A stretch of DNA of 38,419 bases from Gammaproteobacteria bacterium (GTDB taxonomy: Bacteria > Pseudomonadota > Gammaproteobacteria > GCA-001735895). A model generated the notes under the pieces. The model had not been told where the DNA came from. It did no database searches and worked only from the letters and a program-made list of their open reading frames with translations. This document shows, one piece after another, positions 1 to 9,102 of the stretch. The translations under genes and the position numbers were made by a program. Positions within the stretch are counted from its first letter, which is position 1; each line of letters begins with the position of its first letter. The stretch spans positions 1-38,419 of the forward strand of contig JAOTXY010000028.1 of NCBI GenBank assembly GCA_029862125.1, given 5' to 3'.

Positions 1-1
1 G

Positions 2-244
2 CTGGGGTTTGACCCGATCTGGTACGGTGTCCTTTACACGATCACCTGCCAGATTGCATACATGACGCCTCCATTTGGATACAATCTGTTCCTGATGCGC
101 GCGATGGCACCACCGGAAATTACATTAATGGATATTTATCGATCGATTATACCTTTTGTCATGGTTATGACCTTCGCACTGGTCCTAGTCATGGCTTTTC
201 CACAGATCGCCCTCTGGTTGCCCGAATACGTGTATTCGAAGTGA
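2..244 (+). CDS. dctM: TRAP transporter large permease (DctM), C-terminal end, partial
   Basis: This is the last 80 residues of a membrane permease whose start lies left of the window; the reading frame is open from base 2. The residues around MTPPFGYNLF and the preceding GFDPIWYGV are typical of the last part of DctM, the 12-helix subunit of tripartite ATP-independent periplasmic (TRAP) transporters, which drives solute uptake with a sodium or proton gradient. One long hydrophobic segment (IIPFVMVMTFALVLVMAF) is the final transmembrane helix, followed by a short tail and TGA. The binding-protein gene starts 71 bases downstream on the same strand, so the two are probably co-transcribed. The substrate cannot be read from this fragment. 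Confidence 0.88.
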   Translation: MGFDPIWYGVLYTITCQIAYMTPPFGYNLFLMRAMAPPEITLMDIYRSIIPFVMVMTFALVLVMAFPQIALWLPEYVYSK

Positions 245-315
245 CATGAAAAGAGTTTTACAGAGGGGATTCCGTGAAAAAATAACCGAAGCCTAAACCT
301 TAGGAGCCTTAAAAA

Positions 316-1413
316 ATGAAACAAGATAAAAAAGCATCCAAACCGGAAGCAACCGAACTACAAGACAACAGCAGACGAAGTTTCGTCAAGAAAGTAGGTG
401 CCGGAACAGCAGGTATCCTGGCAGCGGGCACCGCACCCTATGCCTATTCCGCGACGAACCCGATCAAGTGGCGCCTGCAAACCTACTCCGGCGCACCGCT
501 CGGCGCACACGTTATCAAGCCGCAAATCGAGGAATTCAACAAAGCGGCACATGGGCGGATGGAAATCGAACTCTATTACGCAGACCAACTGGTGCCGACC
601 GACGAACTGTTTCGCGCCATGCAGAACGGCACCATCGATGCGGTTCAAAGCGACGATGCGACCATGGCCTCACCGGTGGATATCAGCGTGTTTGGCGGTT
701 ACTTCCCGTTTTCGACCCGTTACAGCCTCGACCTGCCGGTACTGTTCAAGTATTACGGCCTCGACGAAATCTGGGCGGAAGCCTACGGTGAAGTCAAGAA
801 CGTCGAATGGATTAGCGCCGGCGCCTGGGATCCGCTGCATATATTCACCAAGGATCCGATCCGCTCGATTGCTGACATGAAAGGCAAGCGTGTTTTCGGC
901 GTACCGACTGCCGGTAAGTTCCTGTCGCGTTACGGCCTGGTGCCAGTCACCCTGCCCTGGGACGACATCGAAGTTGCGATCCAGACCGGCGAACTCGACG
1001 GGGTGGCCTGGTGCGGCTTCACCGAAGCCTACGAAGTGGGCTGGGCCGATGTCTGTAACTATGCGCTACTGAACAACGTTACCGGCGCCTGGTGTGGCTC
1101 CTACTTCGCCAACTCGAAGAGCTGGGGCAAGCTGACACCGGATTTGCAGGCACTGTTCCGCATGTCCTGTAACGATTCGCACTACTATCGCCAGGTCTGG
1201 TACTGGGGTGGAGAAGCTGATCTGCGCGTCAACGGCGACAAGATGGAACTGACCACGATCCCGGCCGATGAATGGGATACCGTGGTGGCCGATTCGGCTG
1301 AATTCTGGGAAGAGCTGGCATCGATCAGCCCGCGCACCAAGAAAGTCGTCGACGCTTTCAAAAAGTATTCGGCGGTCATGGAGAAAACCGGCGTACCCTA
1401 TCGTTATAGCTAG
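316..1413 (+). CDS. dctP: TRAP transporter solute-binding protein, DctP family, Tat-exported
   Basis: A 365-residue periplasmic binding protein of the DctP family (usual length 330-370). The N-terminus has a twin-arginine signal: RRSFVKK at residues 20-26, then a hydrophobic stretch ending near AYSA. This implies folded export through Tat, and tatABC is encoded in this window. The mature part shows family hallmarks: a GVPTAGKFLSRYG segment followed by IQTGELDGV, the hinge region that in this family carries the substrate-carboxylate arginine. Substrate is likely an organic acid, but which one is not visible; sequences of this kind are close to the keto-acid/mannitol-type group, which I give only as a lean. 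The start is supported by AGGAG at 302-306. It follows dctM and ends before a strong terminator. Confidence 0.9.
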   Translation: MKQDKKASKPEATELQDNSRRSFVKKVGAGTAGILAAGTAPYAYSATNPIKWRLQTYSGAPLGAHVIKPQIEEFNKAAHGRMEIELYYADQLVPTDELFRAMQNGTIDAVQSDDATMASPVDISVFGGYFPFSTRYSLDLPVLFKYYGLDEIWAEAYGEVKNVEWISAGAWDPLHIFTKDPIRSIADMKGKRVFGVPTAGKFLSRYGLVPVTLPWDDIEVAIQTGELDGVAWCGFTEAYEVGWADVCNYALLNNVTGAWCGSYFANSKSWGKLTPDLQALFRMSCNDSHYYRQVWYWGGEADLRVNGDKMELTTIPADEWDTVVADSAEFWEELASISPRTKKVVDAFKKYSAVMEKTGVPYRYS

Positions 1414-1437
1414 ACGGGGGATAACTCGATCCAGTTT

Positions 1438-1468
1438 AACGGTGGTGCTTCGGCATCACCGTTTTTTT
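1438..1468 (+). terminator. Rho-independent terminator after dctP
   Basis: A 26-base near-perfect hairpin (arms AACGGTGGTGC and GCATCACCGTT, one G-U pair) closes on a TTCG tetraloop and runs directly into seven to eight T residues. It lies 25 bases after the dctP stop. On the opposite strand it has no T-run, so it is mainly a plus-strand terminator that separates the TRAP genes from the convergent MDR gene. Confidence 0.9.
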
Positions 1469-1512
1469 ATGCTCGTATTTGTGAATCGAGTCAGAATTCG
1501 AGCCCGGGTCGC

Positions 1513-2607
1513 TCAGGCTGGCGGGATCAACACCAGTTTGCCAGTGAACTTCTTATCGAGAAAAACCTGCTGTGCTTCCGCTATTTCGGCAAGCGGAAAG
1601 GTTTTTGCTACCAGTGGCCGGATCTCGCCGCGCTCGATATAACCGACCAGGTTTTCGAACACTATATCTTCCTGAAAGGTACATCCAATCAATGTCAGGT
1701 CCTTGAGATAGAGCGTGCGCACATCCAGCTCGACCAGGGGTCCGGCTATCGCGCCTGCAGTTACGTAACGCCCGCCGCGTTTGAGCACATCGAGCAATAA
1801 GGGCCAGCCATCGCCGGCAACCAGGTCGACGACCACGTCGACGCTGTCACTACCGAGCGCCTCAACCAGGTCAGTGTTGCGATCGATAACCTCGTCCGCG
1901 CCCAGTTTGCGCAGATCTTCCATCTTCTCGGCACTGGCGATCCCAATTACCTGGGCACCACGGCGTTTAGCCAGCTGAACTGCGGCGGAACCGACACCTC
2001 CCGAAGCCCCGGTAACAAGCACCCGCTCGATACCGACACCGGCTCGATGCAGCATATTTTCGGCGGTCGAGTAGGCACAGGGGATCGAAGCGAGTTCCTC
2101 GTCTGACCAGTCGCAATCAACACGGTAGGTTTCAGCTGCCGGTGCTCGTGTGTATTGTGCAAAGGCACCGTCGCATTCAGAACCCAGGGTCCAGCACTCG
2201 TATGGCCGGTAATCGACGTAACTGCGCAGCATGTTGCGCACCAGCACGCGTTGTCCGATTCTGCTTTCATCGACACCTTCACCGACCGCGACAATGATCC
2301 CGCAACAATCCGCACCCTGAATGCGCGGGAATTCCATCGCTACGCCTGACCAGGTTGCATCAGCGTCATCCACTTCCTCGAAACCGTCTGCGCCACCGGT
2401 ATTGGTGGCATCAACGACCTTCTTCGAATACCAGCCGATGCGGGTATTGATGTCGGTATTGTTGACACCCGCTGCCGACACCTTGATCAATACCTCTCCC
2501 CCTCCCGCAACCGGGACCGGGATATCGCCGCGATACTCCAGGGTCTCGATACCGCCGTGGCCGGTCAGGTAAACTGCCGTCATTTGTTCGGGCAATTCTT
2601 TTTTCAT
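1513..2607 (-). CDS. MDR-family oxidoreductase (zinc-binding dehydrogenase / quinone reductase-like)
   Basis: A 364-residue medium-chain dehydrogenase/reductase. It has the GroES-like N-terminal fold (VSAAGVNNTDINTRIGWY around residues 45-62) and a Rossmann nucleotide site, VTGASGGVGSAAVQLAKRRGA, near residues 198-218. The four-cysteine structural zinc loop of classical alcohol dehydrogenases is not seen, so it is closer to the quinone oxidoreductase branch or zinc-free reductases; NAD(P)H use is expected from the family. A second methionine at residue 9 fits the common family start, but only the first ATG has purine-rich sequence upstream (GAGATAGAGAC). It lies 57 bases after hyuB and is probably the last gene of the hyuAB unit, where it may process the ring-opened product (inference). 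Confidence 0.85.
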   Translation of the reverse strand: MKKELPEQMTAVYLTGHGGIETLEYRGDIPVPVAGGGEVLIKVSAAGVNNTDINTRIGWYSKKVVDATNTGGADGFEEVDDADATWSGVAMEFPRIQGADCCGIIVAVGEGVDESRIGQRVLVRNMLRSYVDYRPYECWTLGSECDGAFAQYTRAPAAETYRVDCDWSDEELASIPCAYSTAENMLHRAGVGIERVLVTGASGGVGSAAVQLAKRRGAQVIGIASAEKMEDLRKLGADEVIDRNTDLVEALGSDSVDVVVDLVAGDGWPLLLDVLKRGGRYVTAGAIAGPLVELDVRTLYLKDLTLIGCTFQEDIVFENLVGYIERGEIRPLVAKTFPLAEIAEAQQVFLDKKFTGKLVLIPPA

Positions 2608-2664
2608 ATTTGTCTCTATCTCGATGTTTCAGCGCAGAGCCGATTTAAACCCCGGCTTGTCTAT

Positions 2665-4374
2665 CTAAATAGATTCCCCGCGGCTTGCCGCGTCGACAAC
2701 GCTCGCGATATCTGCATCGCTCATGCCGTACTCGGTCTTGGCGACTTCCTGCGAAATGTAGCCGCGCGCCAGGTCCCTGCGCACCAAGGCGGCATCCCTA
2801 GCAGCCGGGTCGCCGTAGCCAGCGCCGCCCGGCATCGCCAGCATCACGCGTCGACCAGCAGCAACAAACTGCTTGCCCTTGCCCTTCATCGCGCTACCGT
2901 CGTCCCTCGAGATCGACATCGGGGCGCCGTTCTTGCCACCCTGCCGACCCCTTGCCGGATGATCGACACGATCGAACATCGCGGAAAAATCAAACTCGTG
3001 GTCTGCGCTCGCACCGACTTCCATGTATTGCCCGAGACCGCCTCGAAACTTGCCGGCGCCACCACTGTCGGGTCGCAACTCCTTGCGCCAGATAATTACC
3101 GGGCCGGTGTGCTCGGTGGCTTCGACCGGCATGGTCATGACACCGGACGGAAAAGCGGTCGCATTCAAACCATCCGAAGTCGGGCGTGCACCCGAGCCGC
3201 CCGAATTGAAAGTCAGAACTTCTGCCCTGGTCGCATCTGCCGGCGCCGTAATATCGGTTCTCGGCCGCAATGAAAGCTGGAAGTTACACAAAGTGCCAGC
3301 ACCTTCCGCCGGGACGGTATCGGGCAAAATCTGGTCCAGCGCGGCGTAGACCGCGTCAGGAATCATGTGGCCGATCACGTGCCTGAGTGCAACCGGTGCT
3401 GGGTGCACGGCGTTGACTATCGTATTTTCCGGTGCTGTTATTTCAAAAGGCGCCAGTGAAGCCGCGTTGTTGGGGATTTCCGGTGCGATAGCACATTTAA
3501 GGGCAAAACAGGCATAGGCCTTGGTATAGACCAACGGCACGTTGATTCCCTTCCGGTCCAGTCCCGAGGTGCCGGTAAAATCGCACAGAATTCGGTCTTG
3601 CTGGATATCGAGCGAAACCTTTAGCTCCACCGGATGACTGTAACCATCGATCGTCATCGACCCCGACGCCTGCGCCCGCGGCAACGCGGCGATACATTCA
3701 AGCGTTGCACGTCGTGAGTTTTCCAGGATAAAGGCCGCAATCTCGTCGAGATCTGATAATTCGAACTCATTCATCATGTCGGTCAGACGCCGGTGACCGA
3801 TCTCGTTACAGGTTGCCAATGCATAAAAATCGCCGACCGCCTGGTCCGGTTCACGCACGTTGCCACGCACAATCCTGATCAGGGTCTTGTCGACTTCGCC
3901 CCTTTCGGCAAATTTCATAATCGGGATATAAAGTCCCTCTTCGTAAATCGAGTTGGCATCAGCACCGAATCCACGACCACCGATATCGACAATATGCGCC
4001 GTACAGCCGAGGAAACCAACATGCCGGCCCTTATGAAAAGATGGTGTGACAACCGTTATATCGTGAAGATGGCCGGTGCCTTCCCAGGGATCATTGGTGA
4101 TATAAACATCACCTTCAAACATGTTGTCATAACCGATTCTACGAATGAAATGGGCGACCGCATCGGCCATCGCGTTGACATGACCGGGGGTTCCGGTGAC
4201 AGCCTGGGCCAGCATCTGTCCCCGGGTATCATAAACCCCGGCCGACAGGTCCCCGGCTTCGCGCACCGAGGCCGAAAACGCGGTCCGAATAAGCGCCTGG
4301 GCCTGCTCCTCGACCACGGAAATCAATCGGTTCCACATTACCTGGTTGGACACGCTCGAAGTTTTCTGGGTCAT
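2665..4374 (-). CDS. hyuB: Hydantoinase B / oxoprolinase family protein
   Basis: A 569-residue member of the hydantoinase B family (PF02538), which pairs with HyuA to hydrolyse cyclic amides such as hydantoins or 5-oxoproline with ATP; related subunits occur in acetone carboxylase. Visible family features are the N-terminal LISVVEEQAQALIRTAFS, the GHVNAMADAVAHF and ITNDPWEGTGHLHDITVV region (residues about 80-120), and the C-terminal GGKNGAP / GGAGYGDP segments. Length is normal for a stand-alone B subunit. Its ATG overlaps the hyuA stop by four bases (ATGA), so translation is probably coupled and a complex of both subunits is expected. The real substrate cannot be told from sequence. Confidence 0.93.
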   Translation of the reverse strand: MTQKTSSVSNQVMWNRLISVVEEQAQALIRTAFSASVREAGDLSAGVYDTRGQMLAQAVTGTPGHVNAMADAVAHFIRRIGYDNMFEGDVYITNDPWEGTGHLHDITVVTPSFHKGRHVGFLGCTAHIVDIGGRGFGADANSIYEEGLYIPIMKFAERGEVDKTLIRIVRGNVREPDQAVGDFYALATCNEIGHRRLTDMMNEFELSDLDEIAAFILENSRRATLECIAALPRAQASGSMTIDGYSHPVELKVSLDIQQDRILCDFTGTSGLDRKGINVPLVYTKAYACFALKCAIAPEIPNNAASLAPFEITAPENTIVNAVHPAPVALRHVIGHMIPDAVYAALDQILPDTVPAEGAGTLCNFQLSLRPRTDITAPADATRAEVLTFNSGGSGARPTSDGLNATAFPSGVMTMPVEATEHTGPVIIWRKELRPDSGGAGKFRGGLGQYMEVGASADHEFDFSAMFDRVDHPARGRQGGKNGAPMSISRDDGSAMKGKGKQFVAAGRRVMLAMPGGAGYGDPAARDAALVRRDLARGYISQEVAKTEYGMSDADIASVVDAASRGESI

Positions 4375-6461
4375 GACAGTTTCTGTGCCTGTTGCACGAC
4401 GTCGATACAGCCATCTGACTGGCGCACCGCCTGGCGGCTTCTCGGCAGGATAATGGTAGTTTCATCTTCGGTGATCGCCGCCGGTCCTGGTACAAGGTCA
4501 CCCGGTTGCAAACCGGTGCGTATTACAACCGAAGACTCAAGCGATTGACCTTGTGCCGGGTCGAAAATGCTTCGCTGTCCGTTTGCCGGCACCTTTGCAC
4601 CTGCCGGCAGGGACTGCACTGGTTCGATTTTTTCAGCAAGCGTGGTTGCATTAACGGACCAGACCGTGATCTCGATATCCATGCCTTCAACGGCTCGACC
4701 AAACAGTGTGATGTAATCCTGTTCAAATCTTTGCTGGAAGGTTGTCGCATCCGGGTTCGTCGCCTGCTCGGCTGTTAGTACGACGGGAATTTCCTCACCT
4801 TGCCCGGTGTAGCGCATATAGGCTTTAAACTCAGCCTCGATATCGGCGTTGGCATCACAGGAACGCACAAATCCGGTCGCTTCAGTTTCAAGGTCTGCCA
4901 GCAGGCTTCGTATCGTGTCCGGTCGGAAATCGGTCAAGCGCATATACACGCTGCGGTTTGCCTCAAAGCTAAACGGGGCACGCAGGAACCCAATGGCAGA
5001 ACCGACGCCCGCACCTGGCGGCACCAGCAGACGATCCACACCCAGCTTTTCACACAGGCGTCCGGCGTGCAGCGGTGCCGCGCCACCAAAGGCAATCATG
5101 GTGTACTCGGACAGGTCCTCGCCGTTTTCGACAGCATGCACCCTTGCGGCATTTGCCATATTTTCATCGACCACCTCACTCAGACCGTAGGCCGAGGTCA
5201 GGGCATCCATGTCGAGCGATTTACCCAGAGTATCGAGTAATGCATCGGCGGCGCGTTGACTGTCGAGCGTTATCGAGCCCCCAGCAAAATTATCCGGATC
5301 CAGCTTGCCCAGCACGAGATCGGCATCGGTTACCGCGGGACTGGTGCCGCCGAGACCGTAACAGGCCGGACCCGGTTCTGAGCCCGCAGACTCGGGACCG
5401 ACTCGAATTTGACGCATTGCATCAACACGGGCCAGCGAACCACCACCAGCCCCGATCTCGACCATATCGATAACCGGGATAGAGATCGGCATGCCTGATC
5501 CTTTTTTAAAGCGATAAGTCCGGGCAACTTCGAACACGCGGCTGGTCTTTGGCGCCTGGTTGCTAATCAGGCATATCTTGGCAGTGGTACCTCCCATGTC
5601 GAACGAGAGGACCTTATCGAGGCCATATCGGGCGGCGATATGAGCCGCGAACACGGCGCCACCCGCAGGGCCCGATTCGACCAGTCTGACCGGGAATTCC
5701 GCGGCACTTTCGATGGAAATAATTCCACCCCCGGAATGCATCAGGAAAATTTTACAGGTAACGCCTTCCCGTTGCAGCTGCCCACCCAGCCTGTCGAGGT
5801 AACTTTTCATCATCGGCTTGATGTAGGCGTTGGCTACGACCGTGTTGAAACGCTCATACTCTCGCATCTGGGGTGATACCTCGGATGACAGTGAAACCGA
5901 AACGCCGGGCATTTTTTCGGCCAATACCTCGCGCACCATTGTTTCATGGCTATCGTTCAGGTAGGAATGCATTAATCCTACCGCGACGCTTTCGTAGCCT
6001 GCCGGTTCGATCTGCTCGACCAACGCCTCGACTTCAGAACGTTGCAAAGGGATCAGGACATCGCCACTCGCGCCGATGCGTTCCTTGACGGTGTAACGTT
6101 GCTGACGCGGTAACAGTGGCTCGGGTAGCGTCAGGTTGAGGTCGTACTGCTCAAACCGCGATTCGCTACGCATTTCGATCACGTCGCGAAATCCATGAGT
6201 CGTAATGAACGCCGTTCTGGCACCGCGCCGCTCGATTAGGGCGTTAGTAGCCAGGGTGGTGCCGTGGATGATCTGCTGAATGCTGGCGGGTTTGATATCG
6301 GCCTGATCACAGACCTGCTGCAACCCGGTGATGATCGCATCCTCCGGTGCAAGGTAAGTGGTCAGTACCTTGGTCGTATATTGCTGTGCGCCGACTTCAA
6401 GCACGACGTCGGTAAAAGTCCCACCGATATCGACACCCATCCGTATCGACGTTTGATCCAT
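4371..6461 (-). CDS. hyuA: Hydantoinase A / oxoprolinase family protein
   Basis: A 696-residue ATP-dependent hydantoinase A subunit. The N-terminal domain opens with MGVDIGGTFTDVVLE (residues 8-22), a phosphate-binding loop of the actin/hexokinase-like fold, and a second loop, SFDMGGTTAKICLI, begins the central hydantoinase_A domain near residue 287. The glycine-rich EIGAGGGSLARVD and AFGGAAPLHAGRLCEKLG segments are also family signatures. The first ATG is kept because AAAGGG lies upstream of it; Met8 has no ribosome site. It is the first gene of hyuA-hyuB-MDR. Members act on hydantoins, 5-oxoproline or, in the acetone carboxylase group, ketones; the neighbouring TRAP transporter would fit an acidic substrate, which is an inference. 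Confidence 0.93.
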   Translation of the reverse strand: MDQTSIRMGVDIGGTFTDVVLEVGAQQYTTKVLTTYLAPEDAIITGLQQVCDQADIKPASIQQIIHGTTLATNALIERRGARTAFITTHGFRDVIEMRSESRFEQYDLNLTLPEPLLPRQQRYTVKERIGASGDVLIPLQRSEVEALVEQIEPAGYESVAVGLMHSYLNDSHETMVREVLAEKMPGVSVSLSSEVSPQMREYERFNTVVANAYIKPMMKSYLDRLGGQLQREGVTCKIFLMHSGGGIISIESAAEFPVRLVESGPAGGAVFAAHIAARYGLDKVLSFDMGGTTAKICLISNQAPKTSRVFEVARTYRFKKGSGMPISIPVIDMVEIGAGGGSLARVDAMRQIRVGPESAGSEPGPACYGLGGTSPAVTDADLVLGKLDPDNFAGGSITLDSQRAADALLDTLGKSLDMDALTSAYGLSEVVDENMANAARVHAVENGEDLSEYTMIAFGGAAPLHAGRLCEKLGVDRLLVPPGAGVGSAIGFLRAPFSFEANRSVYMRLTDFRPDTIRSLLADLETEATGFVRSCDANADIEAEFKAYMRYTGQGEEIPVVLTAEQATNPDATTFQQRFEQDYITLFGRAVEGMDIEITVWSVNATTLAEKIEPVQSLPAGAKVPANGQRSIFDPAQGQSLESSVVIRTGLQPGDLVPGPAAITEDETTIILPRSRQAVRQSDGCIDVVQQAQKLS

Positions 6462-6599
6462 TCTTCACACACCCTTTGGTTGCATAAACATTCCAAGCGC
6501 TAAGTGTAAAACGGGATAATGCGCAAGTGCTAATTATTTAATCGAATCATTTCCACTGCAGCACACAGCATTGCCTTACTATCCCGTTCGCGACGGGCG

Positions 6600-7037
6600 T
6601 TAGGCGAGGTAGCTCTCTACAACAGGCTGGTAACCATCCAGTCCCGCACTATTGAATTTTGATCTGATTTCACCCAGCACCTGATCGTTATAAGGTCGTG
6701 CCGGAAATCTTCCCCAGACCGGGGTTGGCCATGCAGGGTCCGTGGTATAGCGGACAATATGGTGCAGATGTAACTGCGGAACCTGGTTACCCAGCGCCGC
6801 CACATTAAGTTTCTCACCCTCGAACGCGCTCATGATGAATTCGGATAGTTGGCAGGATTCATCCAGCAATTGTTTACGATCGGTCGTATCGAGATGGTAT
6901 ATCTCACGAATATCCTCGCGATCGGGCACCAGGATAAACCAGGGATAGCTGGAGTCGTTCATCAGCAGCAAATGACATAACGAAAATCGTCCCAGGACGA
7001 TGCAATCCGCGCTTAACTGGGAATGTATTGCTGCCAT
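6600..7037 (-). CDS. HIT-family protein with QxHxH variant triad
   Basis: A 145-residue histidine-triad protein, a superfamily of nucleotide hydrolases and transferases. The core reads NDSSYPWFILVPDRE (residues 27-41), LNVAALGNQVPQ (77-88) and QLHLHHIVR (88-96). At the place of the usual H-x-H-x-H motif the first position is Gln88, with His90 and His92 retained; His92 would be the nucleophile by analogy. A C-terminal part beginning DPAWPTPVWG is typical of a bacterial HIT subgroup. The gene starts 12 bases after the radical SAM gene ends, so they form one transcription unit. The substrate is unknown; Ap4A-type or nucleotide-amidate hydrolysis is only a family-level guess. A short CCCGT/ACGGG stem lies just after the stop but has no T-run. 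Confidence 0.9.
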   Translation of the reverse strand: MAAIHSQLSADCIVLGRFSLCHLLLMNDSSYPWFILVPDREDIREIYHLDTTDRKQLLDESCQLSEFIMSAFEGEKLNVAALGNQVPQLHLHHIVRYTTDPAWPTPVWGRFPARPYNDQVLGEIRSKFNSAGLDGYQPVVESYLA

Positions 7038-7049
7038 AAAAGCTCCTTT

Positions 7050-8564
7050 TTAAGCTTCGATTTGACCATGCTGGCGCTGGCGTTTATTAGCGACACCGGA
7101 ACGGGGTACAATTTCGAGCCTCGGACTATCCAGGTCGATGACCCCTTTTTGGCCTGACCGTTTGTAATCAGCCAGCAGCGATCTTCGAACCAGCTCCGGT
7201 CGAAGCATCAACTGTTCAGTCAGTGCGATAAACAGTAAAGAAAACAACCGACGCAGCGAAATTTTCCAGCTGCTGCCGGCAAGCTCGTACAGGCAGTCGC
7301 TTAACTCGAGAAAGTTTTCAAACGGACGCTGCGCCAATATCAGCGGCAGCGTATTTCTGAAACGCCCTGAATTTCCAATCATGTCCCAGAATCTGGCAAA
7401 CCGGTTGACCCGCTGCATGGTTGTAAAATCGATATCCCGGGTACTCAGAATGTTGTAAGGCGCGGCAGGATTGTAACGCAGCTGGTATGCATCTCTATGT
7501 CGATTAATCGGGGCACCGCGCAGGCGCTTTAGAATCCCAAGCTGGATTTCCTGCGGGTTCAATGACACCAGCTGGTTAAAACTGCCGGCAAAGTTATCCA
7601 GTGAATCCCCGGGTAAGCCGAAGATGAGATCAGCGTGAATATGTGCACCGGTATTTTGCCGCAACCAGCGCAAGTTATCGCGGGTGTTGTCATTGTTTTG
7701 CCTGCGACTGATTGTCTGCTGAATTTCGGGATCGAAGGTTTGCACACCGATTTCGAACTGCAGTGCACCGGTTGGAAAACGCGCCAGCACCTGCTTGAGT
7801 TTTTCTGGCAGGTAATCAGGAACGACTTCAAAATGCAGGTACAGGTCGTCGTCCATGCGCCGCAGGAAAAACTCCAGTATCGCAATGCTGGTGCTGATCT
7901 TTAAGTTGAAAGTACGGTCAATAAACTTGAAATTACGCGCACCGCGCTGATACAAATCATCCATCGCATCGAGAAAGCGATCCAGCTCAAACGGTTTAGC
8001 GGTTTTGTCCAGCGAAGACAGGCAGAACTCACACTTGAACGGACAACCGCGTGAAGCCTCGACATAAATCAAACGGTTACGAATATCATCGGCGTTGTAG
8101 TGGGCATAGGGCAGTTCGAGCTCGTCGAGACTGGCCGCTTTGCCGGCAATGATGTTTGACGTAACGGGTTTATTTGCGAGCAGATCTTCGCAAAGTTGAC
8201 GAAAACTGACCTCCCCCGGACCCGTAATAATGTAATCTACCTGGGTAGCGAGATCGGGTAAATCGTCTGCAAAACTGACTTCCGGACCACCCACAACAAT
8301 AATTGTCTTTGGTGAAACTTGTTTTAACAGCGCGATGACCGCGGCAGTTTCAGTCACGTTCCAGATATAAATGCTGAAAGCTATTATCCTTGGCCCCGGT
8401 GCCAGCAATTGCTCGGCAATATCAATGGGTCGTTGTTGAATCGTGAACTCCCTGATCTGGGCATCCGACTTCAATTCCCCCAGGTTCGCCAACAAATAAC
8501 GCAAGCCGAATGCACAATGCATATAGCGCGCATTAAGCGTGGTTAGAGTAATCCGGTTATTCAT
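7050..8564 (-). CDS. B12-binding-domain radical SAM protein (DUF4080 type)
   Basis: A 504-residue radical SAM enzyme. The N-terminal 140 residues resemble a cobalamin-binding Rossmann domain (IIAFSIYIWNV, VVGGPEVSF), without an obvious DxHxxG base-off histidine motif. The radical SAM cluster motif is C174-PFK-C178-EF-C181, the classic CxxxCxxC, after the strand IYVEASRG. The barrel continues with FEIGVQTFDPE and HADLIFGLPGD, both typical of this class. The C-terminal 150 residues match the shape of the DUF4080 group (LNARYMH... start and a helical tail ending in LLADYKRSGQKG). Reactions of this group are not established to my knowledge. It is the first gene of a two-gene unit with the HIT protein. 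The downstream tRNA-Lys repeat lies 120 bases upstream of its start. Confidence 0.85.
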   Translation of the reverse strand: MNNRITLTTLNARYMHCAFGLRYLLANLGELKSDAQIREFTIQQRPIDIAEQLLAPGPRIIAFSIYIWNVTETAAVIALLKQVSPKTIIVVGGPEVSFADDLPDLATQVDYIITGPGEVSFRQLCEDLLANKPVTSNIIAGKAASLDELELPYAHYNADDIRNRLIYVEASRGCPFKCEFCLSSLDKTAKPFELDRFLDAMDDLYQRGARNFKFIDRTFNLKISTSIAILEFFLRRMDDDLYLHFEVVPDYLPEKLKQVLARFPTGALQFEIGVQTFDPEIQQTISRRQNNDNTRDNLRWLRQNTGAHIHADLIFGLPGDSLDNFAGSFNQLVSLNPQEIQLGILKRLRGAPINRHRDAYQLRYNPAAPYNILSTRDIDFTTMQRVNRFARFWDMIGNSGRFRNTLPLILAQRPFENFLELSDCLYELAGSSWKISLRRLFSLLFIALTEQLMLRPELVRRSLLADYKRSGQKGVIDLDSPRLEIVPRSGVANKRQRQHGQIEA

Positions 8565-9102
8565 CCAGTTGATTCAGCGGTGGTCGAATTCGGTAATGAT
8601 ACCTTGAATCGCGTCAATAAAGTCAGTATATCGACAAACGCAGCAGCGTTAGAAAATTATCGTGCGTAAGGATTTGTTTCGGGAAAAGTGGTGGGGCGTG
8701 GGCGGCTCGAACGCCCGACCACCTGATTAAAAGTCTGTTATACAATCGTTATAAATCAATAACTTACGAGCTTTATTTTCATAAAATACCCTTAAAACAC
8801 CCCTGTTTTACTAGTGTTTTGGTGAGTTTTATTCATAAAGTGGATTTGAGAATAAAATCCCCATATCAAGCGAGATCGAAGGCTGCCAAATTGATGTCAG
8901 CCGATTGATCTTCGCCTTTCCCTTATATTTATCTAATTCCTACGCCCTTACTTGAAGCTTGTTGCCTTACCCCGTTCCCGTCAGCGGCACCAGCACCCGG
9001 TGCCGACTGTTCGATGCGAACACGCCATGAAACCGTGTCAGATTTACCCCCGGTATGAGAGTCAGGGCCACGAGGCGTGCAATGAAGTCCAGCGGTTGTC
9101 CC
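8565..9102. other. Gene-free stretch: left end of the tRNA-Lys islet
   Basis: No convincing gene is seen in these 538 bases. The first 120 bases probably belong to the chromosome and would hold the promoter of the radical SAM gene. From 8684 to 8735 lies the tRNA-Lys 3' fragment. After it the sequence is AT-rich (8736 to about 8860, with a small AAAACA-CCCC-TGTTTT hairpin) and then turns to average composition up to the protease stop. A GGCTG/CAGCC hairpin near 8880-8900 could slow transcription leaving the protease, but has no T-run. Short open frames here lack ribosome sites and coding character. Confidence 0.6.
8684..8735 (-). repeat. 52-bp direct repeat of tRNA-Lys 3' half (putative attachment site, distal copy)
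   Basis: These 52 bases are identical, without a gap, to 11613-11664 in the same orientation. On the minus strand they run from GACTTTTAATCAGG (the anticodon stem-loop of tRNA-Lys) through the T arm and acceptor end to CCA and four following T residues. The 5' half of the tRNA is missing (TAACA precedes instead of the D arm), so this is not a functional tRNA. A crossover in the anticodon loop with duplication of the 3' half is the standard product of tyrosine-recombinase integration into tRNA genes; that reading is an inference. Confidence 0.9.

Noticed and set aside
8684-8735. Second tRNA-Lys gene
   Set aside because: Only the 3' half is present; the D arm and 5' acceptor strand are missing, so it is a duplicated fragment.
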